This document shows, in pieces, positions 7,155 through 14,869 of a stretch of DNA of 32,241 nucleotides (positions are counted from its first letter, which is position 1; each line of letters opens with the position of its first letter). The DNA is taken from the NCBI RefSeq assembly GCF_018917145.1, contig NZ_JAHLOD010000038.1, positions 1 through 32,241 of the forward strand. The letters are read 5' to 3'. Position numbers and translations under genes: made by a program. Below the pieces are notes generated by a model. The model did no database searches. It was not told the DNA's origin and saw only the letters and a program-made list of their open reading frames with translations. The DNA is from Clostridium bornimense. GTDB taxonomy: Bacteria > Bacillota > Clostridia > Clostridiales > Clostridiaceae.

Positions 7155-7376
7155 TTATTCAAATTGGGAATAGTACTCTTTTAATAACTCCTCAATTTTA
7201 AATCCACATCTCTTACCGTTACATCCACCAATAGTAGCTCCAGTTGCTTCCTTAACTTCCTCTACAGTTCTAGCACCTTTTTTTATCGCTTCTTTTATTG
7301 TAGCTCTTGAAATACCTCTACATAAACATACTTTTGTTATTTTATCTAGAATTTCTGGTTTTATATTTTGCTCCAT
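7155..7376 (-). CDS. BFD-like [2Fe-2S]-binding protein
   Basis: This is a 73-residue stand-alone BFD-type [2Fe-2S] domain. The four cluster ligands are Cys17 and Cys19 (CLC), and Cys52 and Cys57 (GGCNGKRC). The helical RTVEEVKEATGATIG segment between them is typical of the family. Such domains hand electrons to or from partner flavoproteins or reductases; no partner is obvious next door. It overlaps the end of tadA by 16 bases, with GAGGAG upstream of its ATG, so the two are translationally linked. A homologous domain is fused to the flavoprotein at 24219-25607. Confidence 0.88.
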   Translation of the reverse strand: MEQNIKPEILDKITKVCLCRGISRATIKEAIKKGARTVEEVKEATGATIGGCNGKRCGFKIEELLKEYYSQFE

Positions 7377-7825
7377 TTATTTCTCTCCTCATTTCTTCTA
7401 CATTTAAAAAATTCTTTTAATATTTCACTGCATCTTTCATCATATTGCCATATAACATTAACATGATTATTTATATCATCTCTATTAATTATATTATCTA
7501 TAGTTCCACAACCGCCCATTCTTTCATCAAAGGTTCCTATATATAATCTACGCAATCTAGACTGAGCTATAGCTGCCGCACACATAAAACACGGTTCCAA
7601 AGTAACATACATATCACAACCATTAAGTCTCCAGTTATTATTTCTTTCGCCGGCACTTCTAATAGCATTTATTTCTGCATGAGCCGTTACATCATTAAGT
7701 GTTTCTTTTAAATTATGTCCTTTTGCAATAACTTCTCCATCCTTTACTATTACTGCACCTACCGGAACCTCTCCTTTATTATATGCTTTTTTAGCTTCTT
7801 CTAAAGCTATTTTCATATAATCCAT
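7361..7825 (-). CDS. tadA: tRNA-specific adenosine deaminase TadA
   Basis: TadA deaminates the wobble adenosine (A34 to inosine) of tRNA-Arg(ACG). The 154-residue protein has the zinc cytidine/deoxycytidylate deaminase motifs: His49-Ala-Glu51 (TAHAEINAI) and Pro78-Cys79-x-x-Cys82 (EPCFMC), and typical length. RBS AAGGAG is upstream of the ATG. Its expected substrate tRNA gene is present at 17109-17185. It shares a transcript with the following small [2Fe-2S] protein and lies directly downstream of tRNA-Arg(CCT). Confidence 0.95.
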   Translation of the reverse strand: MDYMKIALEEAKKAYNKGEVPVGAVIVKDGEVIAKGHNLKETLNDVTAHAEINAIRSAGERNNNWRLNGCDMYVTLEPCFMCAAAIAQSRLRRLYIGTFDERMGGCGTIDNIINRDDINNHVNVIWQYDERCSEILKEFFKCRRNEERNKWSKI

Positions 7826-7849
7826 GAAATTTCTCCTTATATAAAAATA

Positions 7850-7881
7850 AAAGGTGTGTTTGAGTCACCTCTTTCACACCT
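7850..7881 (-). terminator. terminator of tRNA-Arg(CCT)
   Basis: On the minus strand AAGGTGTG pairs with CACACCTT around a loop of about 16 bases, followed by TTATTTTTA. It begins immediately after the tRNA CCA and sits just upstream of the tadA RBS, so it separates the two or attenuates read-through into tadA. Confidence 0.7.
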
Positions 7882-7958
7882 TGGTACACCCGACAGGAAT
7901 TGAACCTGCGACCAATAGTTTAGGAAACTACTGCTCTATCCTACTGAGCTACGGGTGC
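7882..7958 (-). tRNA. tRNA-Arg(CCT)
   Basis: The cloverleaf has acceptor GCACCCG/CGGGTGT, D arm TAGCTCAGTAGGATAGAGCA, anticodon loop TTCCTAA with anticodon CCT (reads AGG), and T arm GCAGGTTCAATTCCTGT. The discriminator is A and CCA is encoded. Confidence 0.95.
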
Positions 7959-7978
7959 TTACTTATTCTACAAATAGA

Positions 7979-8007
7979 ATTTTATACCATGATTCTTTTA
8001 CTGTCAA
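7979..8007 (-). promoter_or_regulatory. promoter of tRNA-Arg(CCT)
   Basis: On the minus strand, TTGACA (8002-8007) and TAAAAT (7979-7984) have 17-base spacing, about 20 bases upstream of the tRNA. Confidence 0.75.
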
Positions 8008-8020
8008 TTATATATTTCAT

Positions 8021-8593
8021 TTATTTGTTTAATATATGTAAAACATCATTATACTTTAAAAAGCGTTCAATTATTTCATCATTGTCATATTCTTCACCAT
8101 TTAATAAATCATATAATGCTATAGATACTAAAATACCTATAAATGAATATCCAAGAAATCTTGCATCATCTTCACTAACAACACCTTTGTCTATTATCCC
8201 ATGATAACTTTTGTTACTTATGTTTATTAATTTTGATACAGCTTCCCTTAATTCTTTATTTCTTTCACTATCGCCCCAAACTTGACTAATAATTACTCTA
8301 AATAAATCTTTATTATCGTTCATATATCTTAATTGTAATTTTGCTGCAGTCTTTACTACTTTATGAGGATCTTTAATATCTTTTATACCGTCTTCAACAG
8401 ATTCATTAATTATATTTATTCCTTCGTTAATAATAAATTTAAAAATTTCTTCCTTACTTTTAAAATGATAATATAGTGTTCCTTTTGCAACTCCTGCCCT
8501 GTTAGCTATTTCATCCATAGTGGCTCCATCATATCCACAATGAGAAAAAACTTCAATAGCTGCGTCAAATATTGCTTTCTTTGTCTTATTCAT
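8021..8593 (-). CDS. TetR/AcrR-family transcriptional regulator
   Basis: The 190-residue protein has the TetR N-terminal helix-turn-helix at about residues 8-50 (AAIEVFSHCGYDGATMDEIANRAGVAKGTLYYHFKSKEEI), followed by an all-helical ligand-binding domain. The family usually represses a neighbouring gene or its own. RBS AGGAGG precedes the ATG. It is divergent from the phosphatidylserine decarboxylase gene (163-base gap). A GACT-CCTC-AGTC inverted repeat just upstream of its start (8612-8623) is a candidate operator. The ligand cannot be predicted. A link to membrane lipid control is suggested only by the neighbour. Confidence 0.92.
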   Translation of the reverse strand: MNKTKKAIFDAAIEVFSHCGYDGATMDEIANRAGVAKGTLYYHFKSKEEIFKFIINEGINIINESVEDGIKDIKDPHKVVKTAAKLQLRYMNDNKDLFRVIISQVWGDSERNKELREAVSKLINISNKSYHGIIDKGVVSEDDARFLGYSFIGILVSIALYDLLNGEEYDNDEIIERFLKYNDVLHILNK

Positions 8594-8611
8594 TACGCTT
8601 CCTCCTATTTA

Positions 8612-8623
8612 GACTCCTCAGTC
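8612..8623. promoter_or_regulatory. candidate TetR operator
   Basis: GACT-CCTC-AGTC is an inverted repeat 19 bases upstream of the TetR start codon, close to a TATA-rich region that could hold the -10. Its placement suggests autorepression; this is inference. Confidence 0.4.
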
Positions 8624-8756
8624 ATATATAATTATATTATATCACTTATATTATTCCTTTAAACTAAAAAATACATTTACATAGAAACTTTATCTTTATT
8701 ATTATATAATTTTATAAGCAATATATTTGGAAATATATATATAACAGGAGGAGTAT

Positions 8757-9644
8757 ATGATTAAAATTTATAATAGAGAATCAAAAAATTACGAAATTGA
8801 ACAAGTTCTTGGTGAAAATTATATAAAGTGGACATATGAAAGTCCTATTGGAAAAAGTTTTTTAAATATATTTTTAAAAAGAAAACTTTTTTCTAAAATT
8901 TATGGATTTTTTTGTGATAGTAAAAGTAGTAGAAAAAAAATAGATAGCATAATTAATGAATATAATATAGATATGAATGAATCTATAAAACAAAGTAAAG
9001 ATTTTGAAAGCTTTAATGACTTTTTTACAAGAAAACTACATAATGATGCTCGTCCTATTTCTCAAAACCTTAATGAATTTATTTCTCCCGGAGATGGAAG
9101 ACTATTGGCTTTTGAAAACATAGATTTAGAAAATATAGTACAAGTCAAAGGATTTACTTATTCTCTTAAAGAGCTTATAAACGACGATTCTATAGCTAAA
9201 AAATACGAAAATGGAACTTGCTTAATATTAAGATTATGTCCTGTAGATTATCATAGATTTCACTTTGTAGATGACGGTATAATATCACAAACTAATAAAA
9301 TTAAAGGATTCTACTATTCTGTAAATCCTATCGCCTTATCCGGTATAAAAAAGTTATTTTGCAAAAATAAACGTGAATGGTCTATATTAAATTCAACTAA
9401 TTTCGGAGACGTCTTATATATAGAAGTAGGCGCAACTTGTGTAGGTACTATTAAACAAACTTACAGTCCTAATACTAAAGTATCTAGAGGCTCTGAAAAA
9501 GGATATTTTAAATTTGGTGGTTCTACAGTAATTTTATTCTTAGAAAAAAATAAAGTTAAAATAGATGATGATATATTATCCGAAACAAAGAAAAATATAG
9601 AAACTAAAGTTAAAATGGGCGAAACAATAGGTAATAAGTTATAA
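8757..9644 (+). CDS. psd: phosphatidylserine decarboxylase proenzyme
   Basis: It decarboxylates phosphatidylserine to phosphatidylethanolamine at the membrane. The 295-residue length matches clostridial Psd proenzymes. The self-cleavage motif is FGGST, with cleavage expected between Gly255 and Ser256, where Ser becomes the pyruvoyl group of the small alpha chain. Other family segments are [21 protein letters not shown] and [14 protein letters not shown] (catalytic His region). RBS GGAGGAG lies five bases before the ATG. No phosphatidylserine synthase gene is adjacent. A 30-bp perfect palindrome starts two bases after the stop. Confidence 0.96.
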   Translation: MIKIYNRESKNYEIEQVLGENYIKWTYESPIGKSFLNIFLKRKLFSKIYGFFCDSKSSRKKIDSIINEYNIDMNESIKQSKDFESFNDFFTRKLHNDARPISQNLNEFISPGDGRLLAFENIDLENIVQVKGFTYSLKELINDDSIAKKYENGTCLILRLCPVDYHRFHFVDDGIISQTNKIKGFYYSVNPIALSGIKKLFCKNKREWSILNSTNFGDVLYIEVGATCVGTIKQTYSPNTKVSRGSEKGYFKFGGSTVILFLEKNKVKIDDDILSETKKNIETKVKMGETIGNKL

Positions 9645-9645
9645 T

Positions 9646-9675
9646 ATATTAATATTGTACGTACAATATTAATAT
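9646..9675. repeat. 30-bp perfect palindrome after psd
   Basis: Bases 9646-9660 (ATATTAATATTGTAC) are exactly reverse-complementary to 9661-9675. It has no spacer and no T-run, so it is not a classical terminator. It begins two bases after the psd stop codon and could be an mRNA 3'-end stabiliser or a protein-binding site. Confidence 0.7.
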
Positions 9676-9771
9676 TACTTCCGTATCTTAATAATAATTA
9701 TGTTTACTTTTTTTATATCCTACTTATATCTTACGTACACTATAAGTACAATATACAATAATATAATAAAA

Positions 9772-9812
9772 GAGTTATCGCTAATAAACTTCCTTTATTA
9801 ATGCGATAACTC
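9772..9812. terminator. bidirectional terminator between psd and pncB
   Basis: GAGTTATCGC (9772-9781) pairs with GCGATAACTC (9803-9812), extended by inner AATAAA/TTTATT pairing. The plus strand continues with seven T, the minus strand with TTTTATTATATTATT. It lies between convergent genes. Confidence 0.85.
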
Positions 9813-9818
9813 CTTTTT

Positions 9819-11288
9819 TTAATTAGAATTTTCTTCTATTAACTTAAATTTTAAATTCCATAAATCCTTAGAAAGATCTACATAATATTTATGTGGATTT
9901 TCAAATCTTAAAAGTTCTGGCCACAATGTATTAATCTGTTCTTTACAATAATCTTTAATTTCATCTAAGTCAGGACATGTATATACACACTTACCAGACT
10001 TGAATACTGGCTCTTGAAGTCTTTTTGCAACAAAGTTATTGATCTTCTTTTTCTTATAAGTATATACTTCATCAAAGATTACATACTCTTTACTATTATC
10101 TATATTTTCATTACTTAATGTTAAAATATCTGCTATAGCATTTCCAGTTTCTATATCAAACAATCTCCATGGAACTTTAAACCCAGGATTAGTAGTTTTA
10201 GCTTCATTTTCACTTAATTTTATTTTCGGAATAACTTTCCCATCTCTTTCTATTGCTACAAGCTTATATACTCCACCAAAAACAGCTTCAGCCTTAGATG
10301 TTATAAGTCTTTCTCCTACTCCGAAAGAATCTATAACCGCTCCTTGAGAAATTACATCTTTTATTATATATTCATCTAAAGAATTTGATACTGTAATTTT
10401 GCAGTCCTCGTATCCTGCCTCATCTAGCATCTTTCTACATTCTTTAGTTAAATACGTAATATCTCCTGAATCAATTCTTATTCCTTTTGGTCTTTTTCCC
10501 ATAGGTTTTAATACTTCATCAAATACCTTTATAGCATTTGGCACTCCACTTTTTAATACATTATATGTATCAACTAGTAGATAGCATTCATCTGGATAAG
10601 TTTCCGCCCAAGTCTTAAATGCATCATATTCTGTTTCAAAGAACATTATCCATGAATGTGCCATAGTTCCCATAGCTGGTAACTTAAACATTTCTTCTGC
10701 TATAGTACAAGCTGTTCCAGCACATCCACCTATATAAGATGCTCTTGCTCCATAAATTGCTCCATCATACCCTTGCGCTCTTCTGCTACCAAACTCAAAA
10801 ACTGGTCTACCGTCAGCTACTCTTACTATTCTATTTGCTTTTGTGGCAATTAAACTTTGATGATTTACAGTTAACAATATCATTGTTTCCAAAAGTTGCG
10901 CTTCCATTATCGGTGCTCTAACAGTTACCAGTGGTACTCCTGGAAATATAGGTGTTCCTTCGGGAATTGCCCATATATCACCAGTGAACTTTAATTCTTT
11001 TAGATATGTTAAAAATTCTTCGTTAAAATTTGTTTTTTTTCTTAAATAATCTATATCTTCCTCATCAAAGTGAATTGATTGAACATATTTTATTAATTGT
11101 TCAACCCCAGCCATTATAGCAAATCCACCATTTTCAGGAACCTTTCTAAAAAACATATCAAAGTATCCTATTGTATTTCTAAATTCACTATTAAAAAATC
11201 CATTCATCATAGTAAATTCATAAAAATCTGTTAACATTGTTAGATTCCTATTGTCTTTCCAATCAATATTCTTAAAATGCTTCTCCAT
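9819..11288 (-). CDS. pncB: nicotinate phosphoribosyltransferase
   Basis: It converts nicotinic acid and PRPP (with ATP) to nicotinate mononucleotide, the first step of the Preiss-Handler NAD salvage route. The 489-residue length matches the Firmicute type. Recognisable segments are LTDFYEFTMMNGFF at the N terminus, EFGSRRAQGYDGAIYGARASYIGG, GTMAHSWIMFF with the catalytic His, and GIRIDSGDITYL in the phosphate-binding region. It is monocistronic, with a terminator shared with psd. A niacin-responsive repressor of the NiaR family is encoded in the same window (28646-29164) and is a plausible regulator. I saw no clear GTGTC/GACAC NiaR-type box upstream. Confidence 0.96.
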   Translation of the reverse strand: MEKHFKNIDWKDNRNLTMLTDFYEFTMMNGFFNSEFRNTIGYFDMFFRKVPENGGFAIMAGVEQLIKYVQSIHFDEEDIDYLRKKTNFNEEFLTYLKELKFTGDIWAIPEGTPIFPGVPLVTVRAPIMEAQLLETMILLTVNHQSLIATKANRIVRVADGRPVFEFGSRRAQGYDGAIYGARASYIGGCAGTACTIAEEMFKLPAMGTMAHSWIMFFETEYDAFKTWAETYPDECYLLVDTYNVLKSGVPNAIKVFDEVLKPMGKRPKGIRIDSGDITYLTKECRKMLDEAGYEDCKITVSNSLDEYIIKDVISQGAVIDSFGVGERLITSKAEAVFGGVYKLVAIERDGKVIPKIKLSENEAKTTNPGFKVPWRLFDIETGNAIADILTLSNENIDNSKEYVIFDEVYTYKKKKINNFVAKRLQEPVFKSGKCVYTCPDLDEIKDYCKEQINTLWPELLRFENPHKYYVDLSKDLWNLKFKLIEENSN

Positions 11289-11416
11289 AATATGTATATC
11301 TCCTAAATCACTAATTTAATTTACCACAACTATTAATCTATATTAATATTTTGCCTAATCCTCACTATTTTTAACTATTATAATTCTATTAACTTCTACG
11401 TTTTTTGTCAATTAAT

Positions 11417-11445
11417 ATTACATTTTGTACTATATATGTTATAAT
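11417..11445 (+). promoter_or_regulatory. extended -10 promoter of the C39-like gene
   Basis: TGTTATAAT (TGn extended -10, hexamer 11440-11445) follows ATTACA (11417-11422) at 17-base spacing, about 85 bases upstream of the start codon. Confidence 0.55.
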
Positions 11446-11531
11446 ATAATTGTGTTTTTTTTCCTATACGAATACTCTTTTATTTAAACACATATAATTA
11501 CTTAATAAAATAATGAAATTAGGTGCTTATT

Positions 11532-12371
11532 ATGAAAAAAAAATCTTCTAATTTTTTTAAAAAACTAGGTTTTATTTCTATAATAGTTGTGCTATGGATT
11601 TCTACATATTCAATAATTAATATGCTTTTAAATAGTGATAATTCTATTATATCTGCATTAAATATAAAAAATTTTTCATTATCATCACAAAATGACGATA
11701 CTAATAACAATACTGTTGATGAAGATGAACAAATGAAGGAAAACGTTTCACAAGATGATAGTAGTACTATAGAAATACCAACTTCAAAACAATTAGATAT
11801 ACAATTAATAAATCAACTTCCCGAACTTTATAATGGATGTGAAATCACCTCTCTTACTATGCTGCTAAATTATGCAGGGGGTAATGTTGATAAAATGACA
11901 TTAGCAGATAAGGTAAAAAAAGATCCAACTCCTTTAGTTCGTTCTGGAGATGTTATAACGTCTTGGGGTGATCCTCAATATGGATTTGTAGGCTCTATAT
12001 CTGGAAGTACCGGTATAGGTTATTCTGTATATCCCAAACCGTTAATTCCTTTAATAAATGAATACACTGACAATAAAGGTGTAGATCTTACTGGAGAATC
12101 ATTAGATACATTGAAAAAATATATTTCTATTGAACATCCTGTAGTTGCATGGGTTACTGCCGACTGGAGTATGCCAAGTTTTATCACTTGGCAAAAGAAT
12201 GATAGAAAAATAAAGGCAACTTTTTCTGAACATGCTATTCTCTTAACTGGATTTGATGAAAATTATTTTTATTATAATGATCCTTTAGCAAATAAAAAGT
12301 CATATGTATCAATAGATACCTTTCAATCTGTTTGGAATGCTATGGGGAATATGGCTGTGTCATATAACTAA
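11532..12371 (+). CDS. membrane-anchored C39-like cysteine peptidase
   Basis: The 279-residue protein has an uncleaved N-terminal membrane anchor (about residues 13-33), an acidic low-complexity linker (about 52-82), and a Peptidase_C39_2-type papain-fold domain. The catalytic Cys103 lies in LYNGCEITSLTMLLNYAG, His234 in SEHAILLTGFD, and Asn249/Asp250 in YYNDPLA. The topology puts the enzyme outside the cell. Such stand-alone C39-like domains are common in Firmicutes; substrates are mostly unknown. I chose the ATG at 11532 because AGGTG sits seven bases upstream; a GTG at 11523 would overlap that ribosome binding site. It is divergent from pncB and ends in its own terminator. Confidence 0.85.
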   Translation: MKKKSSNFFKKLGFISIIVVLWISTYSIINMLLNSDNSIISALNIKNFSLSSQNDDTNNNTVDEDEQMKENVSQDDSSTIEIPTSKQLDIQLINQLPELYNGCEITSLTMLLNYAGGNVDKMTLADKVKKDPTPLVRSGDVITSWGDPQYGFVGSISGSTGIGYSVYPKPLIPLINEYTDNKGVDLTGESLDTLKKYISIEHPVVAWVTADWSMPSFITWQKNDRKIKATFSEHAILLTGFDENYFYYNDPLANKKSYVSIDTFQSVWNAMGNMAVSYN

Positions 12372-12403
12372 AATAAAACTTTAACATATACAAATATATT
12401 AAT

Positions 12404-12425
12404 CTGTTACACAAAAGTGTGGCAG
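12404..12425 (+). terminator. terminator of the C39-like gene
   Basis: CTGTTACAC, loop AAAA, GTGTGGCAG (two G-U pairs) is followed by CTTTTTTATT. Confidence 0.8.
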
Positions 12426-12504
12426 CTTTTTTATTAGAATAGAAATAAGTAATTGTCATAATCCTCATACTAACATCATAAACTTAAATATATAACAAAC
12501 CTGG

Positions 12505-12518
12505 TGAACTTTTGTTCG
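12505..12518. promoter_or_regulatory. LexA-type box 1 (upstream of the -35)
   Basis: TGAACTTTTGTTCG contains the GAAC-N4-GTTC core of Firmicute SOS boxes. It ends 20 bases before the -35 of the promoter for the 12612 gene. Confidence 0.6.
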
Positions 12519-12537
12519 CATTTTTTTATTAAATCTA

Positions 12538-12565
12538 TTGCTAAATAAAAATACTATGCTATAAT
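12538..12565 (+). promoter_or_regulatory. promoter of the SOS-type membrane protein gene
   Basis: TTGCTA (12538-12543) and TATAAT (12560-12565) have 16-base spacing, with an extended -10 (TGC before the hexamer). The expected start of transcription is near 12572, immediately before LexA-type box 2. Confidence 0.75.
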
Positions 12566-12574
12566 AAGAATGTA

Positions 12575-12588
12575 CGAACACCTGTTCG
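12575..12588. promoter_or_regulatory. LexA-type box 2 (at the transcription start)
   Basis: CGAACACCTGTTCG has perfect 6-bp arms (CGAACA/TGTTCG) and fits the Bacillus/Clostridium LexA (DinR) consensus CGAAC-N4-GTTCG. It begins ten bases downstream of the -10 hexamer, where a bound repressor would block RNA polymerase. Confidence 0.75.
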
Positions 12589-12611
12589 AGATGATATGAG
12601 GGGGTACTTTT

Positions 12612-13103
12612 ATGAAAAACAAATTAAAATTTTGGGCATTATCGCTTATGATTACTATAGCTTTTGGTGTAGTATCTTTTGAAATAAATGATCTTCTAAT
12701 GAAGAAAATTAGAACTAACTCAACCAATAACATAATCTCATCATTAAAAAATAATAAGTCTATAACAATAGATGGGGAAAATATTGATACTATTTTAGAT
12801 ACAGATACATATTTTTTAGCTTCTTCCCTAAGAGATTCACAAACTTTTGATCTATCATTAACTAATACAAATAGAATAGTTGTAACTGCTAGTGATGCTA
12901 AAGCAAACTATTCAAATAACGTTATAATAAATTTATGTACATTATTAATATATTCTCTAGCACTAATCATTAACTTAATTATAATTATTGCTTTAGATGT
13001 AAAATTACAAACATCTATGATAGTAAAAAAAGTAGCTAGAATTATTAGATTAAGACATACAAAAGAAAGATTACACACAGGACATGTTTATGGAGTTGCC
13101 TAA
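12612..13103 (+). CDS. two-transmembrane protein of unknown function, probable SOS (LexA) target
   Basis: I do not recognise this 163-residue protein. It has an N-terminal hydrophobic segment (about residues 7-23), a polar extracytoplasmic region of about 80 residues (Ser/Thr/Asn/Asp-rich, no cysteines), a second strong membrane segment (about 103-130), and a basic cytoplasmic tail (131-163: KKVARIIRLRHTKERLH). It has no LysM domain and is too long for YneA-type division inhibitors. RBS GAGGGGG precedes the ATG. The promoter is flanked by two LexA-type boxes, so induction by DNA damage is likely. SOS-induced small membrane proteins in other bacteria often delay cell division (YneA, SidA, DivS). 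A similar job here is only a hypothesis. It is a single-gene unit with a terminator at 13121-13154. Confidence 0.8.
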   Translation: MKNKLKFWALSLMITIAFGVVSFEINDLLMKKIRTNSTNNIISSLKNNKSITIDGENIDTILDTDTYFLASSLRDSQTFDLSLTNTNRIVVTASDAKANYSNNVIINLCTLLIYSLALIINLIIIIALDVKLQTSMIVKKVARIIRLRHTKERLHTGHVYGVA

Positions 13104-13120
13104 AACTTAATATAAATAAA

Positions 13121-13154
13121 AAGGAACTATCGATGTAAAATACGATAGTTCCTT
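13121..13154. terminator. bidirectional terminator
   Basis: AAGGAACTATCG (13121-13132) pairs perfectly with CGATAGTTCCTT (13143-13154) around a 10-base loop. It lies between the convergent SOS-type gene and malic enzyme gene. Confidence 0.8.
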
Positions 13155-13166
13155 CTATATATACTT

Positions 13167-14318
13167 CTATTTTGCAGCTTTTCTAACTGCATCTGCTACA
13201 ACTTCAGCAACCTCTTTATTTAGTGCTGGTGGAATAACATAATCTTCACTTAACTCTTCTGGTTTAACAAGACTTGCAATAGCCTTTGCCGCAGCAAGTT
13301 TCATTTCTGTTGTTATTTCTTTTACTCTAGCATCTAATGCACCTCTAAATATACCAGGGAACACTAATACATTATTTATTTGATTTGGGAAATCAGATCT
13401 TCCAGTACCTATGACCTTTGCACCAGCTTTTTTTGCAAGGTCTGGCATGATTTCTGGTGTAGGATTCGCCATTGCAAAAATAATTGCATCACTATTCATT
13501 GATTGAACCATAGCTTCATTTACTATACCAGGAGCTGAAACCCCTATAAATACATCAGCTTTTACTAACGCATCTTTTAATAATCCTTTTTCTTTATTAG
13601 GATTTGTATCTTCTGATAATTTAACTTTTGCAGCATCAAGATTTTGTGTTTCTGGATCTAATATACCTTCCTTATCACAAACTACTATATTTTTTGCACC
13701 AGCTTCTAATAATAAATATGTTATTGCATTTCCAGCTGACCCTGCTCCATTCACTACAATCTTGCAATCTTCTATATTTTTATTTACAACTTTTAATGCA
13801 TTTATAAGCGCAGATAGAACAACAATTGCTGTACCATGTTGATCATCATGGAATACAGGTATATTTAATTCCTTCTTTAATCTTGATTCTATCTCAAAAC
13901 ATCTTGGTGCAGATATATCTTCTAAATTTATTCCTCCAAATGTAGGTGCTATAGCTTTAACTATATTAACTATCTCATCTACATTTTTTGTGTCCAAGCA
14001 TATTGGAAATGCATCAACATCACCAAATTCTTTGAATAAAATAGCTTTTCCTTCCATAACAGGCATAGCCGCTTCAGGTCCAATATCTCCTAATCCTAAT
14101 ACAGCAGTCCCATCTGAAACAACTGCTACTAAATTACCTTTTGAAGTATATTTATATACATTAGCTTCATCCTTATGTATTTCTCTACAACTCTCTGCAA
14201 CTCCTGGAGAATATGCTAATGATAAATCTTTTTGATTTTCTACTTTAACTTTTGATGATATCTCTAGTTTTCCTCTAAGTTTTCCATGCAATTCTAATGA
14301 TTCTTGAAAAATATCCAT
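13167..14318 (-). CDS. malic enzyme (malate dehydrogenase, oxaloacetate-decarboxylating)
   Basis: It oxidatively decarboxylates malate to pyruvate and CO2 with NAD(P)+. The 383-residue short bacterial type has the malic N-terminal domain (SLAYSPGVAESCREIHKD; catalytic region GDIGPEAAMPVMEGKAILFKEFG; metal-binding FHDDQHGTAIV) and a Rossmann domain with GAGSAGNAI. I cannot tell NAD from NADP use with confidence. It is the last gene of a probable three-gene operon after the two fumarase subunits (26-base gap, RBS GGAGG). Together they turn fumarate into malate and then pyruvate. The stop is followed by the bidirectional terminator at 13121-13154. Confidence 0.95.
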   Translation of the reverse strand: MDIFQESLELHGKLRGKLEISSKVKVENQKDLSLAYSPGVAESCREIHKDEANVYKYTSKGNLVAVVSDGTAVLGLGDIGPEAAMPVMEGKAILFKEFGDVDAFPICLDTKNVDEIVNIVKAIAPTFGGINLEDISAPRCFEIESRLKKELNIPVFHDDQHGTAIVVLSALINALKVVNKNIEDCKIVVNGAGSAGNAITYLLLEAGAKNIVVCDKEGILDPETQNLDAAKVKLSEDTNPNKEKGLLKDALVKADVFIGVSAPGIVNEAMVQSMNSDAIIFAMANPTPEIMPDLAKKAGAKVIGTGRSDFPNQINNVLVFPGIFRGALDARVKEITTEMKLAAAKAIASLVKPEELSEDYVIPPALNKEVAEVVADAVRKAAK

Positions 14319-14344
14319 TTTACAGCCTCCATATTTTCACTTAG

Positions 14345-14869
14345 TTATTCTTGATATATATTATTTCCCATGCTATCGATAGCAACTATAACAGGAAAAT
14401 CCTTAACTTTCATTCGCTTAACAGATTCTGTTCCTAAAAAATCATATCCAACAACTTCTACTGATTCTATTGATTTTGATATTAATGCACCTAGACCGCC
14501 TATAGCAACTAAATATACAGCCTTATTTTTCTTAATACTTTCTATAACTTCAGGACTTCTCTTTCCTTTTCCTATCATAACCTTAAGTCCTAAGTCTAAC
14601 AGTCTAGGCGTAAACTTATCCATTCTACCAGATGTAGTAGGACCTGCTGGTCCACAAGTATGTCCTGGCTTTGTTGGACATGGTCCAGCATAATATATAG
14701 TCTCACCATCTAATGGTATAGGTAATTCTTCTTCTTTATCCAACGCTTCTATCATAAGTTTGTGAGCCGCATCTCTTGCTGTATATAAATATCCTGAAAG
14801 ATAGATCATATCTCCAACATTAAGCTTTTCAATATCCTCTGACTTTAATGGTAATTGAAATTTCATCAT
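14345..14869 (-). CDS. class I (Fe-S) fumarate hydratase, beta subunit
   Basis: This 174-residue protein corresponds to the C-terminal half of class I fumarases. The signature is YYAGPCPTKPGHTCGPAGPTTSGRMD, which builds the active-site swivelling domain, and the LGALISKSIESVEVVGYDFLGTESVKRM segment fits the family. Its start codon overlaps the alpha subunit stop by four bases (ATGA), so the two subunits are translationally coupled. L(+)-tartrate dehydratase beta subunits are close relatives; the malic enzyme partner favours fumarase. Confidence 0.93.
   Translation of the reverse strand: MMKFQLPLKSEDIEKLNVGDMIYLSGYLYTARDAAHKLMIEALDKEEELPIPLDGETIYYAGPCPTKPGHTCGPAGPTTSGRMDKFTPRLLDLGLKVMIGKGKRSPEVIESIKKNKAVYLVAIGGLGALISKSIESVEVVGYDFLGTESVKRMKVKDFPVIVAIDSMGNNIYQE

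Noticed and set aside
7854-8204. A 116-residue plus-strand open frame
   Set aside because: It runs through tRNA-Arg(CCT) and antisense to the TetR gene.
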